Below are positions 52,216 to 60,789 of a stretch of 64,000 nucleotides of DNA, one piece after another (the stretch's first letter is position 1; each line of letters starts with the position of its first letter). A program made the translations under genes and the position numbers. The notes beneath the pieces are model-generated. The model did no database searches. It was not told the origin of the DNA and saw only the letters and a program-made list of their open reading frames with translations. The DNA is from an uncultured Lachnospiraceae bacterium. GTDB lineage: Bacteria > Bacillota > Clostridia > Lachnospirales > Lachnospiraceae. The stretch spans positions 1 through 64,000 of the forward strand of contig CAJUGJ010000017.1 in NCBI GenBank assembly GCA_910586015.1, in the 5' to 3' direction.

Positions 52216-52776
52216 ATGAAAAAAACATATAGTATTGGAATTGCAGGAGCAAGTGCAAGTGGCAAATCGACATTTTCGGAAAATTTAAAAGATAACCTAT
52301 CTGAATATAAAGTAAAGATGATTCACATGGATGAGTATTTTAAAGAAAAATCTCTAAGACCTAAAATAAAGGGAATATTAGATGAAAAGGAATATGTTGA
52401 CGATAATTGTCCAATGGCACTAGATTTGGATAAATGTTATATAGATATACAAAATGCAGTTGATAATAATTATGATATTCTTATTGTAGAAGGTATCTTA
52501 GCACTATGGGACAAAAAGATTTTTAGTTTATTAGACCTAAAAATTTTTGTAGATTGTGAAGCAGATGAAAGACTGTCAAGACGCATAAAAAGAAATTTAT
52601 CTTTCGGACAAACGTTAGAGGAAATAACAAATAGGTATGTTCAAGCGGTTCAACCAAGACAGAGAGAATATGTAGAGCCTACAAAATGGAAAGCAGATAT
52701 TATTTTAAATGGATTTTCAAAGGCATCATTAGGCATTGAAATGATTACAGAATGGATAAAAAGTAAAGTTTCTTAA
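52216..52776 (+). CDS. Uridine kinase-like P-loop kinase
   Basis: 186 residues. Walker A: GASASGKSTF (residues 10-19); the acidic strand MIHMDEYFKE and the switch-like ILIVEGILAL match the uridine kinase/phosphoribulokinase fold. The lid helix with basic residues RLSRRIKRNL is present. A nucleoside or a related small molecule is phosphorylated; the exact substrate is not readable. It lies right of the Y1 element and has its own GGAGGGG ribosome binding site. Confidence 0.82.
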   Translation: MKKTYSIGIAGASASGKSTFSENLKDNLSEYKVKMIHMDEYFKEKSLRPKIKGILDEKEYVDDNCPMALDLDKCYIDIQNAVDNNYDILIVEGILALWDKKIFSLLDLKIFVDCEADERLSRRIKRNLSFGQTLEEITNRYVQAVQPRQREYVEPTKWKADIILNGFSKASLGIEMITEWIKSKVS

Positions 52777-52835
52777 TTTATAATCAAGTATATAGATCCA
52801 AATGTTGTCTGGACAGAAAGTGGAGAAATAACAAT

Positions 52836-53372
52836 ATGAAAAAGGAGTCAAGGGATTTATTTCGATTAGAACATGAGCTAATAAAAAGATGCGATATCTC
52901 AAAAGAACGATTTCATAAAGTGCGTAGTACTCAGTGGAAAAATATATATCAGGCAATTTCGGATAAATATGCAGATAAAACAAAAACATGGAAAAATGGT
53001 CTGCACTGGGCTAATACAAATGGCTATAGCCCCAAAAGTATGAAAAATTTTTTGGGGTGTTATTCCGTTCATTATGCAACATGGTTTTATCTTTTACCAC
53101 AAATTATACCAGACGACAATATGGTTTATTTTCTGATTGACAAGGGAAATCGTGATTGGAATTTTAGAGAGCTATTTTGGATTTTTGAAAGTTATATTCC
53201 TGAATTGATAAAGGCACTCAATGTATTAAATCAAACTGCTTTTTTAGATTGTGGATGGTTAGACTATTACATTGTTTCTAAAAAGTTTCGATGGATAATC
53301 GGCTTGAATCATCATGATATTATTTCATGTGTTGGAGAAGGCTTAAATCTTAATTATTTCAAAAATAAGTAA
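52836..53372 (+). CDS. Hypothetical protein
   Basis: 178 residues, no signal peptide or membrane segment, not recognised. It is rich in Trp and Tyr (NGLHWANTNGYSPKSMKNF, YFLIDKGNRDWNFRELFWI). The middle is helical. It follows the kinase gene by 59 bases on the same strand. GGAG precedes the ATG by about ten bases. Confidence 0.6.
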   Translation: MKKESRDLFRLEHELIKRCDISKERFHKVRSTQWKNIYQAISDKYADKTKTWKNGLHWANTNGYSPKSMKNFLGCYSVHYATWFYLLPQIIPDDNMVYFLIDKGNRDWNFRELFWIFESYIPELIKALNVLNQTAFLDCGWLDYYIVSKKFRWIIGLNHHDIISCVGEGLNLNYFKNK

Positions 53373-53379
53373 CAAGATC

Positions 53380-53457
53380 CTAGAAATAATTGCAGAAGTA
53401 ACAGGGTTTTCATTAGAGGAAATTGTAGAAATAGAACAGAAAAAAATAAAAAAGTGA
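53380..53457 (+). pseudogene. C-terminal fragment of an Rpn-type gene
   Basis: Codes IAEVTGFSLEEIVEIEQKK and ends in a stop. It is nearly identical to the last 25 residues of the full-length gene that follows, so it is the tail of a lost earlier copy. Confidence 0.8.
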
Positions 53458-53476
53458 TACAGAAATGAGGAGAAGG

Positions 53477-54289
53477 ATGAAAGAAACGAGATGGGAAGAG
53501 CTTCGTATCACAAATGACTTTTTATTTGGTAAAGTGATGCGAAATGAAGAGATTTGTAAGGAGTTAGTAGAAAGTATTTTAAATATTAAGATTGACAAAA
53601 TTGAATATCCAGAAGAACAAAAAACAATAGATATTTCAATCGATGCGAAAAGTATTCGGTTAGATGTATATGTGGCAGATGGAAAAGGAACCATTTACAA
53701 TCTGGAAATGCAGACATCAGATACAAAAGAACTGCCAAAAAGAACTCGTTATTATCAGGGAATGATCGATTTAAACTTAATTGAAAAAGGGAAATTATAT
53801 GGAGAGTTAAATACAAGCTATATCATTTTTATCTGTACGTTTGATCCATTTGAACAGGGAAGACATATTTATAGTTTTGAGAATCGATGTATAGAAGATC
53901 TCAATCTGAAACTAAAGGATGGAACGACAAAGATATTTCTAAATTCTGCTGGAACAAAGGAAGACGTCAGTGGAAATCTAAAAGAGTTTCTTTTGTATCT
54001 TGCAGGAAAAGAATCTTCGAATAAGTTTGTTGAAAAGGTAGATTGTGAGGTAAAGAGGGCAAAAGAAAATAAGGAATGGAGGAGAGAATATATGACTTTA
54101 TTAATGAGAGATCGAGAGAATATAGAAGAAGGCAGAAGACAGGGTAGAGAAGAAGGCAGAAAAGAAGGCAGAAAAGAAATCATAGAAAAGATGCTGGAAA
54201 AAAAGCTTACTTTAGAAATGATTGCAGAAGTGACAGGATATTCATTAGAGGAAATTATAGAAATAGAACAGAAAAAAATAAAAAAGTAA
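53477..54289 (+). CDS. Rpn-family (PD-(D/E)XK) nuclease/transposase-like protein
   Basis: 270 residues. The nuclease core has D in SIRLDVYVADG and ExQ in IYNLEMQTSD, then KRTRYYQGMID, as in the Rpn/YhgA recombination-promoting nucleases. The tail (about 215-247) is the Arg/Glu/Gly-rich repeat RRQGREEGRKEGRKE typical of these proteins, then a small C-terminal helical part. It acts on DNA in the cytoplasm; it is not a true transposase. Start 53477 is chosen for GAGGAGAAGG upstream. Truncated copies flank it on both sides. Confidence 0.88.
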   Translation: MKETRWEELRITNDFLFGKVMRNEEICKELVESILNIKIDKIEYPEEQKTIDISIDAKSIRLDVYVADGKGTIYNLEMQTSDTKELPKRTRYYQGMIDLNLIEKGKLYGELNTSYIIFICTFDPFEQGRHIYSFENRCIEDLNLKLKDGTTKIFLNSAGTKEDVSGNLKEFLLYLAGKESSNKFVEKVDCEVKRAKENKEWRREYMTLLMRDRENIEEGRRQGREEGRKEGRKEIIEKMLEKKLTLEMIAEVTGYSLEEIIEIEQKKIKK

Positions 54290-54540
54290 AAGAGTTTCTT
54301 TTGTATCTTGCAGGAAAAGAATCTTCGAATGAATTTGTTCAAAAGGTAGATAGTGAGGTAAAGAGGGCAAAAGAAAATAAGGAATGGAGGAGAGAATATA
54401 GAAGAAGACAGAAGACAAGGCAGGGAAGAAGGCAGAAGACAGGGCAGAGAAGAGGGCAGAAAAGAAGGCAGAAGAGAAATCATAGAAAAGATGCTGGAAA
54501 AAAAGTTTACTTTAGAAGAGGATCGCAAAAGCATATATGA
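54290..54540 (+). pseudogene. Second, truncated Rpn copy with a 32-base deletion
   Basis: Starts directly after the previous stop and repeats the stretch KEFLLYLAGKESSNEFVQKV. A 32-base segment present in the full copy (between two GAGAGAATAT repeats at 54082 and 54114) is missing, so the frame shifts and the open frame becomes a meaningless Arg-rich peptide. No N-terminal nuclease core is present. Confidence 0.8.
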
Positions 54541-54868
54541 CATATTCCCGCCAATGATGTTTTGTAGTGCAGCAAGCGATGAAAGCCGAAAATATATATG
54601 TCATATTAATGAAAATTTTCGAAGAGGGATTACAGAAGATCATCCATTTATAATATGGCTGTTTGAAAATGCCGTTCAGCTTAATCAATATTTTCAAAGG
54701 CAATTTGAACAGATTATAGATTCTCTTTGTCAATTAGACGCCAAAGCTATAATTCAAAATTGCAATATGGTTCGCGAACAGCTGCTTTCTTTATCAAATC
54801 ATTACGGGGTAGATGTAAATTCCTTGCCACAGTTAAGCATAGATGATTTTTGGTCAGAAGAAGAGTGA
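54491..54868 (+). CDS. Hypothetical protein with an Rpn-like N-terminal scrap
   Basis: 125 residues. The first ten (MLEKKFTLEE) come from the decayed Rpn copy. The rest, from about residue 16 (IYDIFPPMMFCSAASDESRK onward), is unrelated and ends SLPQLSIDDFWSEEE. It may be the C-terminal remains of another gene joined by recombination. No good ribosome binding site. Whether it is made is doubtful. Confidence 0.35.
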   Translation: MLEKKFTLEEDRKSIYDIFPPMMFCSAASDESRKYICHINENFRRGITEDHPFIIWLFENAVQLNQYFQRQFEQIIDSLCQLDAKAIIQNCNMVREQLLSLSNHYGVDVNSLPQLSIDDFWSEEE

Positions 54869-54965
54869 GATATGTTTATTTCCATAATCGTGAATTGTAG
54901 ACAGGAAAAAGTAATTTTATTATTTAGCATATAAACTACAAAAAGAGAGTTTTTGAATAAAAAAT

Positions 54966-55008
54966 AAAGACTGTATATTAGCTAGGTTTTGACTAATATA
55001 CAGTCTTT
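54966..55008. terminator. Intrinsic terminator
   Basis: AAAGACTGTATATTAG pairs perfectly with CTAATATACAGTCTTT around an 11-base loop. Confidence 0.8.
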
Positions 55009-55017
55009 ACTTTGTCT

Positions 55018-55386
55018 GATAAAGTAAATCACAGAGTCATGGTAGAGGTAGGTATGCACTCTTGGATTTTTACAATATCACTTTGAAAGTTTGATTAAAT
55101 TAATTTTATATTTTACAGGCAAAATTCATGGAGAAAGGGTTTAAAAAACTTGTTTGAAGAGTATCCCCCTTCTCAAAAATATTTTAGATACTCTCTTTTT
55201 TCGATAAAGCAAATCACGGATCAGTGGTAGAGGTAGGTGATTACTGACTCTCAGATTTTTGCAATATCACTTTGAAGGTTTGATTAAATTAATTTTATAT
55301 TTTATAGGCAAAATTCATGGAGAAAGGGTTTTAAAAATTTGTTTGAAGAGAATCCCCTTTCTCGAAGATGTTATTAGATACTCTTT
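55018..55386. repeat. Two tandem 185-bp non-coding repeats
   Basis: Copy 1 is 55018-55196 and copy 2 is 55203-55386. They share long stretches such as GGTAGAGGTAGGT, TTTGATTAAATTAATTTTAT and GCAAAATTCATGGAGAAAGG. Each ends with a short hairpin (AAGAGTATC or AAGAGAATC with GATACTCT) and a T-run, at least for copy 1. No reading frame spans either copy. They fill the gap before the secreted-protein gene. The function is unknown; a small RNA or a duplicated terminator region is possible. Confidence 0.8.
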
Positions 55387-55399
55387 ATGATGAAGGTAT

Positions 55400-57250
55400 T
55401 TATTTTTTAATAGCTCCTTCTTTAACCTCTGCAGAACCATATGCTTTTATTATACCACTTGTTTTTTCACATTCATATACAACAATATATTTTCCGGTTG
55501 CAACAGTTACATTATCTACTCCAGTAGCAGGATTACTAACTGCAAGACTTAAACCTAAAGAAGTTTTTGTAGCATTTAGTGCTATAGATGTTGGTGAGGA
55601 ATCTTCAATTCTATAATAAAACTCATAATTGGAAGTATCAGTACTGTTCGACCCGCTAACAATGAATTTTGTACCTGATGTGCCTCCCTGTGATAGTGTA
55701 ACACTTAATCCTTTACTTGCGGATTTTGGATAGGTGATTTTAGTTACATCAGTCTTACTGGATAATACCATATCTGTTTTTAATTTTGCATTTGCTTTCT
55801 TGCCAGTATATCTTATAACTAAGAAATTGTCTTCTGCGGCTTTAGTAACAGGCAAAACTTTAGCTTGATTAGCACCAACAGCAGTGAATGTTTCAGATGT
55901 TAGATCAAAACTATCATTTACTTTATGGGTATCTGCTGCACCACCAGTACCCGGTGTTGTAGTAATATTACTTTCTTCTGTCACTAGAATCTGCATTGCA
56001 TTTTTGGTTTTATTTGTAATTTTTAGTCCAGTTACAGTGTTTTTCTTTGCATTAATAACTGGTTCTAAAGTATATTCTGTAGTTAATGGTGCTGCAGTTT
56101 GTGCTGGAAGATAAACATATGAAAGCTTGGATGCTTGTTTTTTGGCAGTTGCAGTGGTTCTCAATTCGATTGTTGCACCTAATAAAACACTTGCAGGAAC
56201 ATCAGTATTATCAATACTTACTTTTTGTGTAGCTGAATCAAGTATTTTAGCATTTAGTTCACTTACAGTATATGCTTTTTTGGTACTGTTTTCTATCCAT
56301 CCGCCAGTTTCATCGTCAACAGCTAAAGAGGTCCATATATTTTTCCTTTGTTTTGTAGGAAAAGTAGCTTTTAAATCATAATCTCCTATGATTCTCCATT
56401 CACAATTTGCAGGAATAGTTACAGTAATTTTGACAGGATCTACTACTGCCTTTGGTCCATTTGATTTTTTTGGAATTTTAAGTTTTACTTCTTTACTTGG
56501 AATTGTACCTGAAGTTGGAAGTTTAGTTGGAGTTCCATCATTACTTGAACATTGACGAATTAATAAAGTTGCTCCATAAGTTGCATATTCATCAATCTTT
56601 TCTTCTGAAAGAAATAATCCATTTGTCCATTCTGTACTATATGCGGTTTTATATTCCCACCCAGCAGCTGTATCAGTATCAGTTATTGCAGTATGTGTAG
56701 AATTAGTAGTTCCCCATGAGCCATTTCCTAAAGGATTTCCCGCTGTAACTTTTATTTGCTCTAAATCATTAGCATTTGGAGTAAATTTTGCAGTTATTTT
56801 AGCTGGCTGGGCTTTTATATTTACAGTTGTAATCAAAGTTGGATCCGTTGCAATATTTTTTGCATCTACATCTGCATATACCTTAATCTTAACATCTTTT
56901 TTATAACTGATACCAGACATATCCACAGTAGTAGGAACAGCATTAGCAACGGTGGTTTTATCACGTTTATATTCAATTCGTTCTGTACTGATTGTTTTTC
57001 CATTTGAATCTACTACTATATAAAAATAGAAACTCTTATCTTTTTGATCCCCAGCTGTAACATTTCCACCAGATATGCTTACAGAAGTATTATTTCCATT
57101 ACCCGGTGCAACGGTCAGTTGCTGTGTTTCATAGTCATACTTTACAACTGGTGCACCTGCTTCTGCCGTCAGTGTTCCTGTACCTGCAATGAGCCCGAAG
57201 GCGAACCCTGTAGTCAGGGCATATTTTGCTAACTTTCTTAAATTCATCAT
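55400..57250 (-). CDS. Large secreted surface protein
   Basis: 616 residues, no family recognised. A Sec signal peptide (about 1-31, with TTGFAFGLIAGTGTLTAEAG) is followed by a Thr/Ser/Lys-rich, beta-strand-rich chain without membrane spans, likely several immunoglobulin-like domains. No SLH, LysM or LPXTG signal is visible, so cell-wall attachment is unclear. The start is ATG 57250 with GGAGGTAATGTT upstream. A promoter lies about 130 bases upstream, so there is a long leader. An S-layer or surface-layer-like protein is one possibility. Confidence 0.75.
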   Translation of the reverse strand: MMNLRKLAKYALTTGFAFGLIAGTGTLTAEAGAPVVKYDYETQQLTVAPGNGNNTSVSISGGNVTAGDQKDKSFYFYIVVDSNGKTISTERIEYKRDKTTVANAVPTTVDMSGISYKKDVKIKVYADVDAKNIATDPTLITTVNIKAQPAKITAKFTPNANDLEQIKVTAGNPLGNGSWGTTNSTHTAITDTDTAAGWEYKTAYSTEWTNGLFLSEEKIDEYATYGATLLIRQCSSNDGTPTKLPTSGTIPSKEVKLKIPKKSNGPKAVVDPVKITVTIPANCEWRIIGDYDLKATFPTKQRKNIWTSLAVDDETGGWIENSTKKAYTVSELNAKILDSATQKVSIDNTDVPASVLLGATIELRTTATAKKQASKLSYVYLPAQTAAPLTTEYTLEPVINAKKNTVTGLKITNKTKNAMQILVTEESNITTTPGTGGAADTHKVNDSFDLTSETFTAVGANQAKVLPVTKAAEDNFLVIRYTGKKANAKLKTDMVLSSKTDVTKITYPKSASKGLSVTLSQGGTSGTKFIVSGSNSTDTSNYEFYYRIEDSSPTSIALNATKTSLGLSLAVSNPATGVDNVTVATGKYIVVYECEKTSGIIKAYGSAEVKEGAIKK

Positions 57251-57379
57251 AACATTACCTCCATGTAATCTACCAATCCTTATATGTGCCTTTTCTTGAA
57301 ATATAAAATCCAAAGTTCTGTCAAGCACAATCCATTCCTTTGGAAACACCCTTAAAAAATTTTTTTCACCTCCTAGCTA

Positions 57380-57408
57380 AAGTATAGTATGGAAGAAAAA
57401 AGAAGACA
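57380..57408 (-). promoter_or_regulatory. Promoter of the secreted protein gene
   Basis: On the minus strand TTGTCT, 17-base spacer, TATACT, giving a leader of about 120 bases. An AGGAGGTG sequence about 15 bases downstream is not next to the ATG used. Confidence 0.65.
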
Positions 57409-57620
57409 ATAAAAATGGCTATTTTAAGGGATATAAGTTTTTATTATCTTATAAAAACAAGATAAAAAGGAAAAATAAACATAAAATTAGATTTTATAAT
57501 CTATTTATTCCGTTATTTTGATAATTGTAAAATAATTATATTAAAATAGGTGGAGTTATAAGAAGATTTAACAGAAGAATTGTTTAGATGACATAATTCA
57601 TTCAATTCTTAGGAAACTAA

Positions 57621-57648
57621 AAAAGCCGTCGTATCATACGACAGCTTT
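57621..57648 (-). terminator. Terminator of the SRP RNA gene
   Basis: AAAGCTGTCGTATGATACGACGGCTTTTTT on the minus strand is written here as AAAGCTGTCGTAT pairing with ATACGACGGCTTT followed by T residues, directly after the RNA 3' end. Confidence 0.85.
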
Positions 57649-57664
57649 ATCAGATTCTATTTAT

Positions 57665-57940
57665 TTTACTCCGTGCATCTTGCTTTGTGTATTCCCCACA
57701 GGCGTTACCTCTACAGTTAACTCGGCTCAGGCACCCTTACGGCACACAAGAGATTTCACTTAGTGCTGCTGTATTCCTACCCTGACACGGTTCATGAATT
57801 CTTGTTGCGTAAGACCCAAACGTCAACACCACTTATAAAGGGCAGCCCCACAGGTAAATACCCGAGGCAAGACATCACTCCTGCTATAGCGGATTGCAGG
57901 TACAGGGCACCGCCAGCTCCCCAGCTGCACGGAAATGTTT
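57665..57940 (-). ncRNA. ffs: Signal recognition particle RNA, large type
   Basis: The minus strand contains the SRP core GTCAGGGTAGGAATACAGC followed by AGCAC, the helix 8 motif with a GGAA tetraloop. It also carries an Alu-like 5' part with CCGCTATAGCAGG. The ends pair (CCGTGCA near the 5' end with TGCACGG near the 3' end). About 270 nt, which is the large Bacillus/Clostridium form. It is an RNA scaffold that brings signal-sequence proteins to the membrane with Ffh. Confidence 0.93.
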
Positions 57941-57960
57941 TGACGTTATTTGTGTATAAT

Positions 57961-57989
57961 AGTATACTTGTTTTTTAGCAGCTTGTCAA
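57961..57989 (-). promoter_or_regulatory. Strong promoter of the SRP RNA gene
   Basis: On the minus strand TTGACA, 17-base spacer, TATACT. The RNA should start about 57950. Confidence 0.85.
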
Positions 57990-58143
57990 GAAAAATGAGT
58001 TTACTTTTTTTGTTATTTTTAGTAAAATTAAATTAACAGTCTTTACAATTTATTTTATGAGAGATTTTCGTCGATATATAATAGAATGATTAAGAAGCAA
58101 AAGATAGAAAGTATAAAAAGAAGTTACGACATGGAGGATAAAG

Positions 58144-60708
58144 ATGGCATTAATGTGGAAAGAAAATTTAGCGAATCAGATTGAAAAAGGAACTGTAATT
58201 TTTGAAGCAGAAGAAGAGGTACAACATATTTGTTTGATTTTAACGGGAAAAGTAAGTGTGAATGGTATGGGTGTACAGGTTGTATTAGGGACAGGAAACT
58301 TTTTAGGAGTTACAGATCTTTTTATGGGACGTTATTTAAGTACTTATACAGCATTAGAAGATACAATAATCTATATATTTCCAGTAAAAAATTCAAACAG
58401 TATAACAGAAATTTTAAACCAGCAAAAGGATTATCGCGGAATTATGGTATATACTTTAGCAAAGTATCTTACTACACTTTTGGAAGCAAAAAATAAACTC
58501 AAAAGTTGTGCAGAATCCTCTTATAAATTTTTAAAAGAAAGTGAGAAAGTCTGCCAAACAGAAGCAAAAAATTCAGGAATTTTATTTCCACAAATTGAAG
58601 AATTAGAGCAATTACAAGCCTATGAAGAAGAATTTACTGTAGAGAAAGAGAAGCTAGATTATTATTTAGACTGTGCAGAAATTCCCTATGATATCGTAAA
58701 AAGTTATTTTTCTTATTCTGTACCAATGGCACAATATCATGTAAAAGAAATATCAGGATTAATTGCTCAAATTTTAATTTCATGTATGGAGATATTTCAG
58801 CATTTGTATGAGGTTTTTTCTTTTCTTATTAATGATGGATCAGATCAGTTATTTCAAAGAGAAGCGGATCTTGCTATTAAGTTAGAAAGAGAAGGAAAAA
58901 ATGCAGAAGATATTATTCAAAGACTAGATCAAACCATTGATCAGATTAATGAAATGGAACAGATATTAGTAGAATACTGTGGAACAGAATTTCCGATTGA
59001 TCGGGAACAGATGGAACAGATTTATACAAATGTTTTAATTGAGGGATGGATTCCATTTACAGAGGAAGATAAAAAAGAAGAACAAAAACAGTTAAGTAAA
59101 GAAACAAAAGAACAGGATTGGGAAGAAACAGAGAATGAAAAGTGGCAGGAGAGCGAAGATCAAGAGGAACAAGAAGTACAAGAGGAAGAAATAGAGGATA
59201 GAAATGAATGGGAAATAGAAAAGGACGAAAGTAAAACGAAGGAAGAAACGGAAATAGAGCAAGAAATAAAAGATAAAAGTGAAATAGAAGAACAAGTTGA
59301 GAATGAGGAAATAGATAAAAAGAAGTTAGAACAAATGCTTCAAGAAGTTTCAGGGGCTATGCAGCAGATTTTAGATTGTGCTGGTTTAGAAAAGGATAAA
59401 GAAGCATTATTAAAAGCAGATATTGAAGATTTAGTCACAGCGGCAGATCGACAGAATCAAGACAGTGAAATGCACCAGACAAAGCAGGAGATTTCTTCTA
59501 TATTTTATGATTTATATTATGCTGTTTTTTTATATTCTCAAAGAAGACCATTGCCATTAGCTGCCGAATTATTTTTAAACTATGGTTTTTTAGATGAACG
59601 ATTGTTGTCTCAAAAACAGCTTGAAGATCTATTAAAGTTTAATAGTCAAGAGGATACTTCCAAAGCGCCTTGCTGTATTTATACAATGCGAGAATGGCTT
59701 CAACTTATTTATGATGGAGAAAAAGAACCCTCCAAAAATGAGTTTGAAGAAGATTACAAAGATATTCTTCGAAAACAAAAGAGGATGGGAAAGATTACAG
59801 ATAGGCAGGAAGCGGAACTACTTAGGGATAAAGAAAAAAAGGTATATTTTGAAATCAACAATATGTTTCATAGTAATCAGCGCCTATTAAATGGACAACT
59901 TTCTACCTTTGCACCTGTTTTATATCAGGAACAGATGTTTCGAGATATAGAAAACTTATTTTTGACGAAACAGAAGTTAAATGAAGCAGTATCCGAGCTT
60001 TTAAAAATTGATTATTCTGTTTTTTACCGAGAAGTGCTCTATTCCCACCCAGAGCAAGGAATTAATAAAGAGTATATTGCAAAACAGATTATGCCAGATC
60101 TTATTTTGTTTCCTGTAGTGGGAAATCATGTTTCGATGTGGCAGGAGATCACAGGAAGAAGACGCGATAGTGCAGGAAGATTTCTACTTCCAAGATTTAC
60201 AGAGATAGCACCGTTTGATCTGATGATAAAGCTTTTTGGAAGATTTCGGTGGGAACTTTGCAGAACAATGCAGGGAAGTGCATGGAATGATATTAAATAT
60301 AAATCTTTGACTTCGGAGTATATGGACTATTTACAATTTTATAAAAAGAATCATGATCTATCAGAAGAGAAAAAAGAAAAATTAAAGCTTCAGATCCAAA
60401 AAGGTAGAAATAATTCGAGGGAAGTATTTTTACAGGATTATGAAGCATGGATAAAGGCAGAGGCAATAGGAGCAGTTCGGTTAAATAAAGTGGTTCGTGC
60501 GATTATGGCAGTTTATATCCCGTTTGCAAAATCAATCAGAGAACATCTGATAAGTCAGCCGTTGTTTGGAGATGTGATGGGAAGATATCAGCGTGAAAAG
60601 GCAAAAAGGATACGAGAATTAGAGACGAGATTTCGTGAATTGGAAAAGCAACAAATTGAACTACCAGAAGAGTTGATAGAAACCATGCACTTTTATAAAG
60701 ATTTATAA
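58144..60708 (+). CDS. Large protein with N-terminal cNMP-binding-like domain
   Basis: 854 residues. Residues 10-110 look like a cyclic-nucleotide-binding beta-roll (GTVIFEAEEEVQHICLILTG, LGTGNFLGVTDLF). A long helical part follows, then a highly acidic Glu/Lys linker (about 305-395). A helical C-terminal half (about 400-854) ends in RRRDSAGRFLLPRFTEIAP and ALELRFRELEKQ-like coils. No DNA-binding motif, signal peptide or membrane span is evident. Probably a Lachnospiraceae-specific regulator or scaffold. GGAGGATAAAG precedes the ATG. Confidence 0.65.
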   Translation: MALMWKENLANQIEKGTVIFEAEEEVQHICLILTGKVSVNGMGVQVVLGTGNFLGVTDLFMGRYLSTYTALEDTIIYIFPVKNSNSITEILNQQKDYRGIMVYTLAKYLTTLLEAKNKLKSCAESSYKFLKESEKVCQTEAKNSGILFPQIEELEQLQAYEEEFTVEKEKLDYYLDCAEIPYDIVKSYFSYSVPMAQYHVKEISGLIAQILISCMEIFQHLYEVFSFLINDGSDQLFQREADLAIKLEREGKNAEDIIQRLDQTIDQINEMEQILVEYCGTEFPIDREQMEQIYTNVLIEGWIPFTEEDKKEEQKQLSKETKEQDWEETENEKWQESEDQEEQEVQEEEIEDRNEWEIEKDESKTKEETEIEQEIKDKSEIEEQVENEEIDKKKLEQMLQEVSGAMQQILDCAGLEKDKEALLKADIEDLVTAADRQNQDSEMHQTKQEISSIFYDLYYAVFLYSQRRPLPLAAELFLNYGFLDERLLSQKQLEDLLKFNSQEDTSKAPCCIYTMREWLQLIYDGEKEPSKNEFEEDYKDILRKQKRMGKITDRQEAELLRDKEKKVYFEINNMFHSNQRLLNGQLSTFAPVLYQEQMFRDIENLFLTKQKLNEAVSELLKIDYSVFYREVLYSHPEQGINKEYIAKQIMPDLILFPVVGNHVSMWQEITGRRRDSAGRFLLPRFTEIAPFDLMIKLFGRFRWELCRTMQGSAWNDIKYKSLTSEYMDYLQFYKKNHDLSEEKKEKLKLQIQKGRNNSREVFLQDYEAWIKAEAIGAVRLNKVVRAIMAVYIPFAKSIREHLISQPLFGDVMGRYQREKAKRIRELETRFRELEKQQIELPEELIETMHFYKDL

Positions 60709-60728
60709 TCGTTGTTCTCATTTTGTAT

Positions 60729-60757
60729 TTGACAATACATGTATTATTGTATACAAT
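60729..60757 (+). promoter_or_regulatory. Promoter with two abutting palindromic operators
   Basis: TTGACA, 17-base spacer, TACAAT. The palindromes AATACATGTATT (60734-60745) and ATTGTATACAAT (60746-60757) directly abut and cover the spacer and -10. The second has the TTGTATACAA form bound by FadR/FCD-type GntR proteins; the regulator gene is second in the operon. Confidence 0.75.
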
Positions 60758-60789
60758 GATACAACAATACAATTAGAGGAGGAACTGTT

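Noticed and set aside
54301..54540. Arg/Lys-rich 79-residue reading
   Set aside because: It is the shifted frame of a decayed Rpn copy after a 32-base deletion, not a true basic protein.
53869..54543. Long Ser/Phe-rich minus-strand reading across the Rpn copies
   Set aside because: It arises opposite the Glu/Arg/Lys-rich repeats and has no ribosome binding site or homologue-like pattern.
55018..55386. Lysine riboswitch suggested by GGTAGAGGTAGGT
   Set aside because: Only the short GGTAGAGG block resembles it; the remaining conserved parts of the lysine box are absent.
57763..57978. 71-residue plus-strand reading
   Set aside because: It lies opposite the SRP RNA gene, whose core motifs, pairing ends, promoter and terminator are all present.
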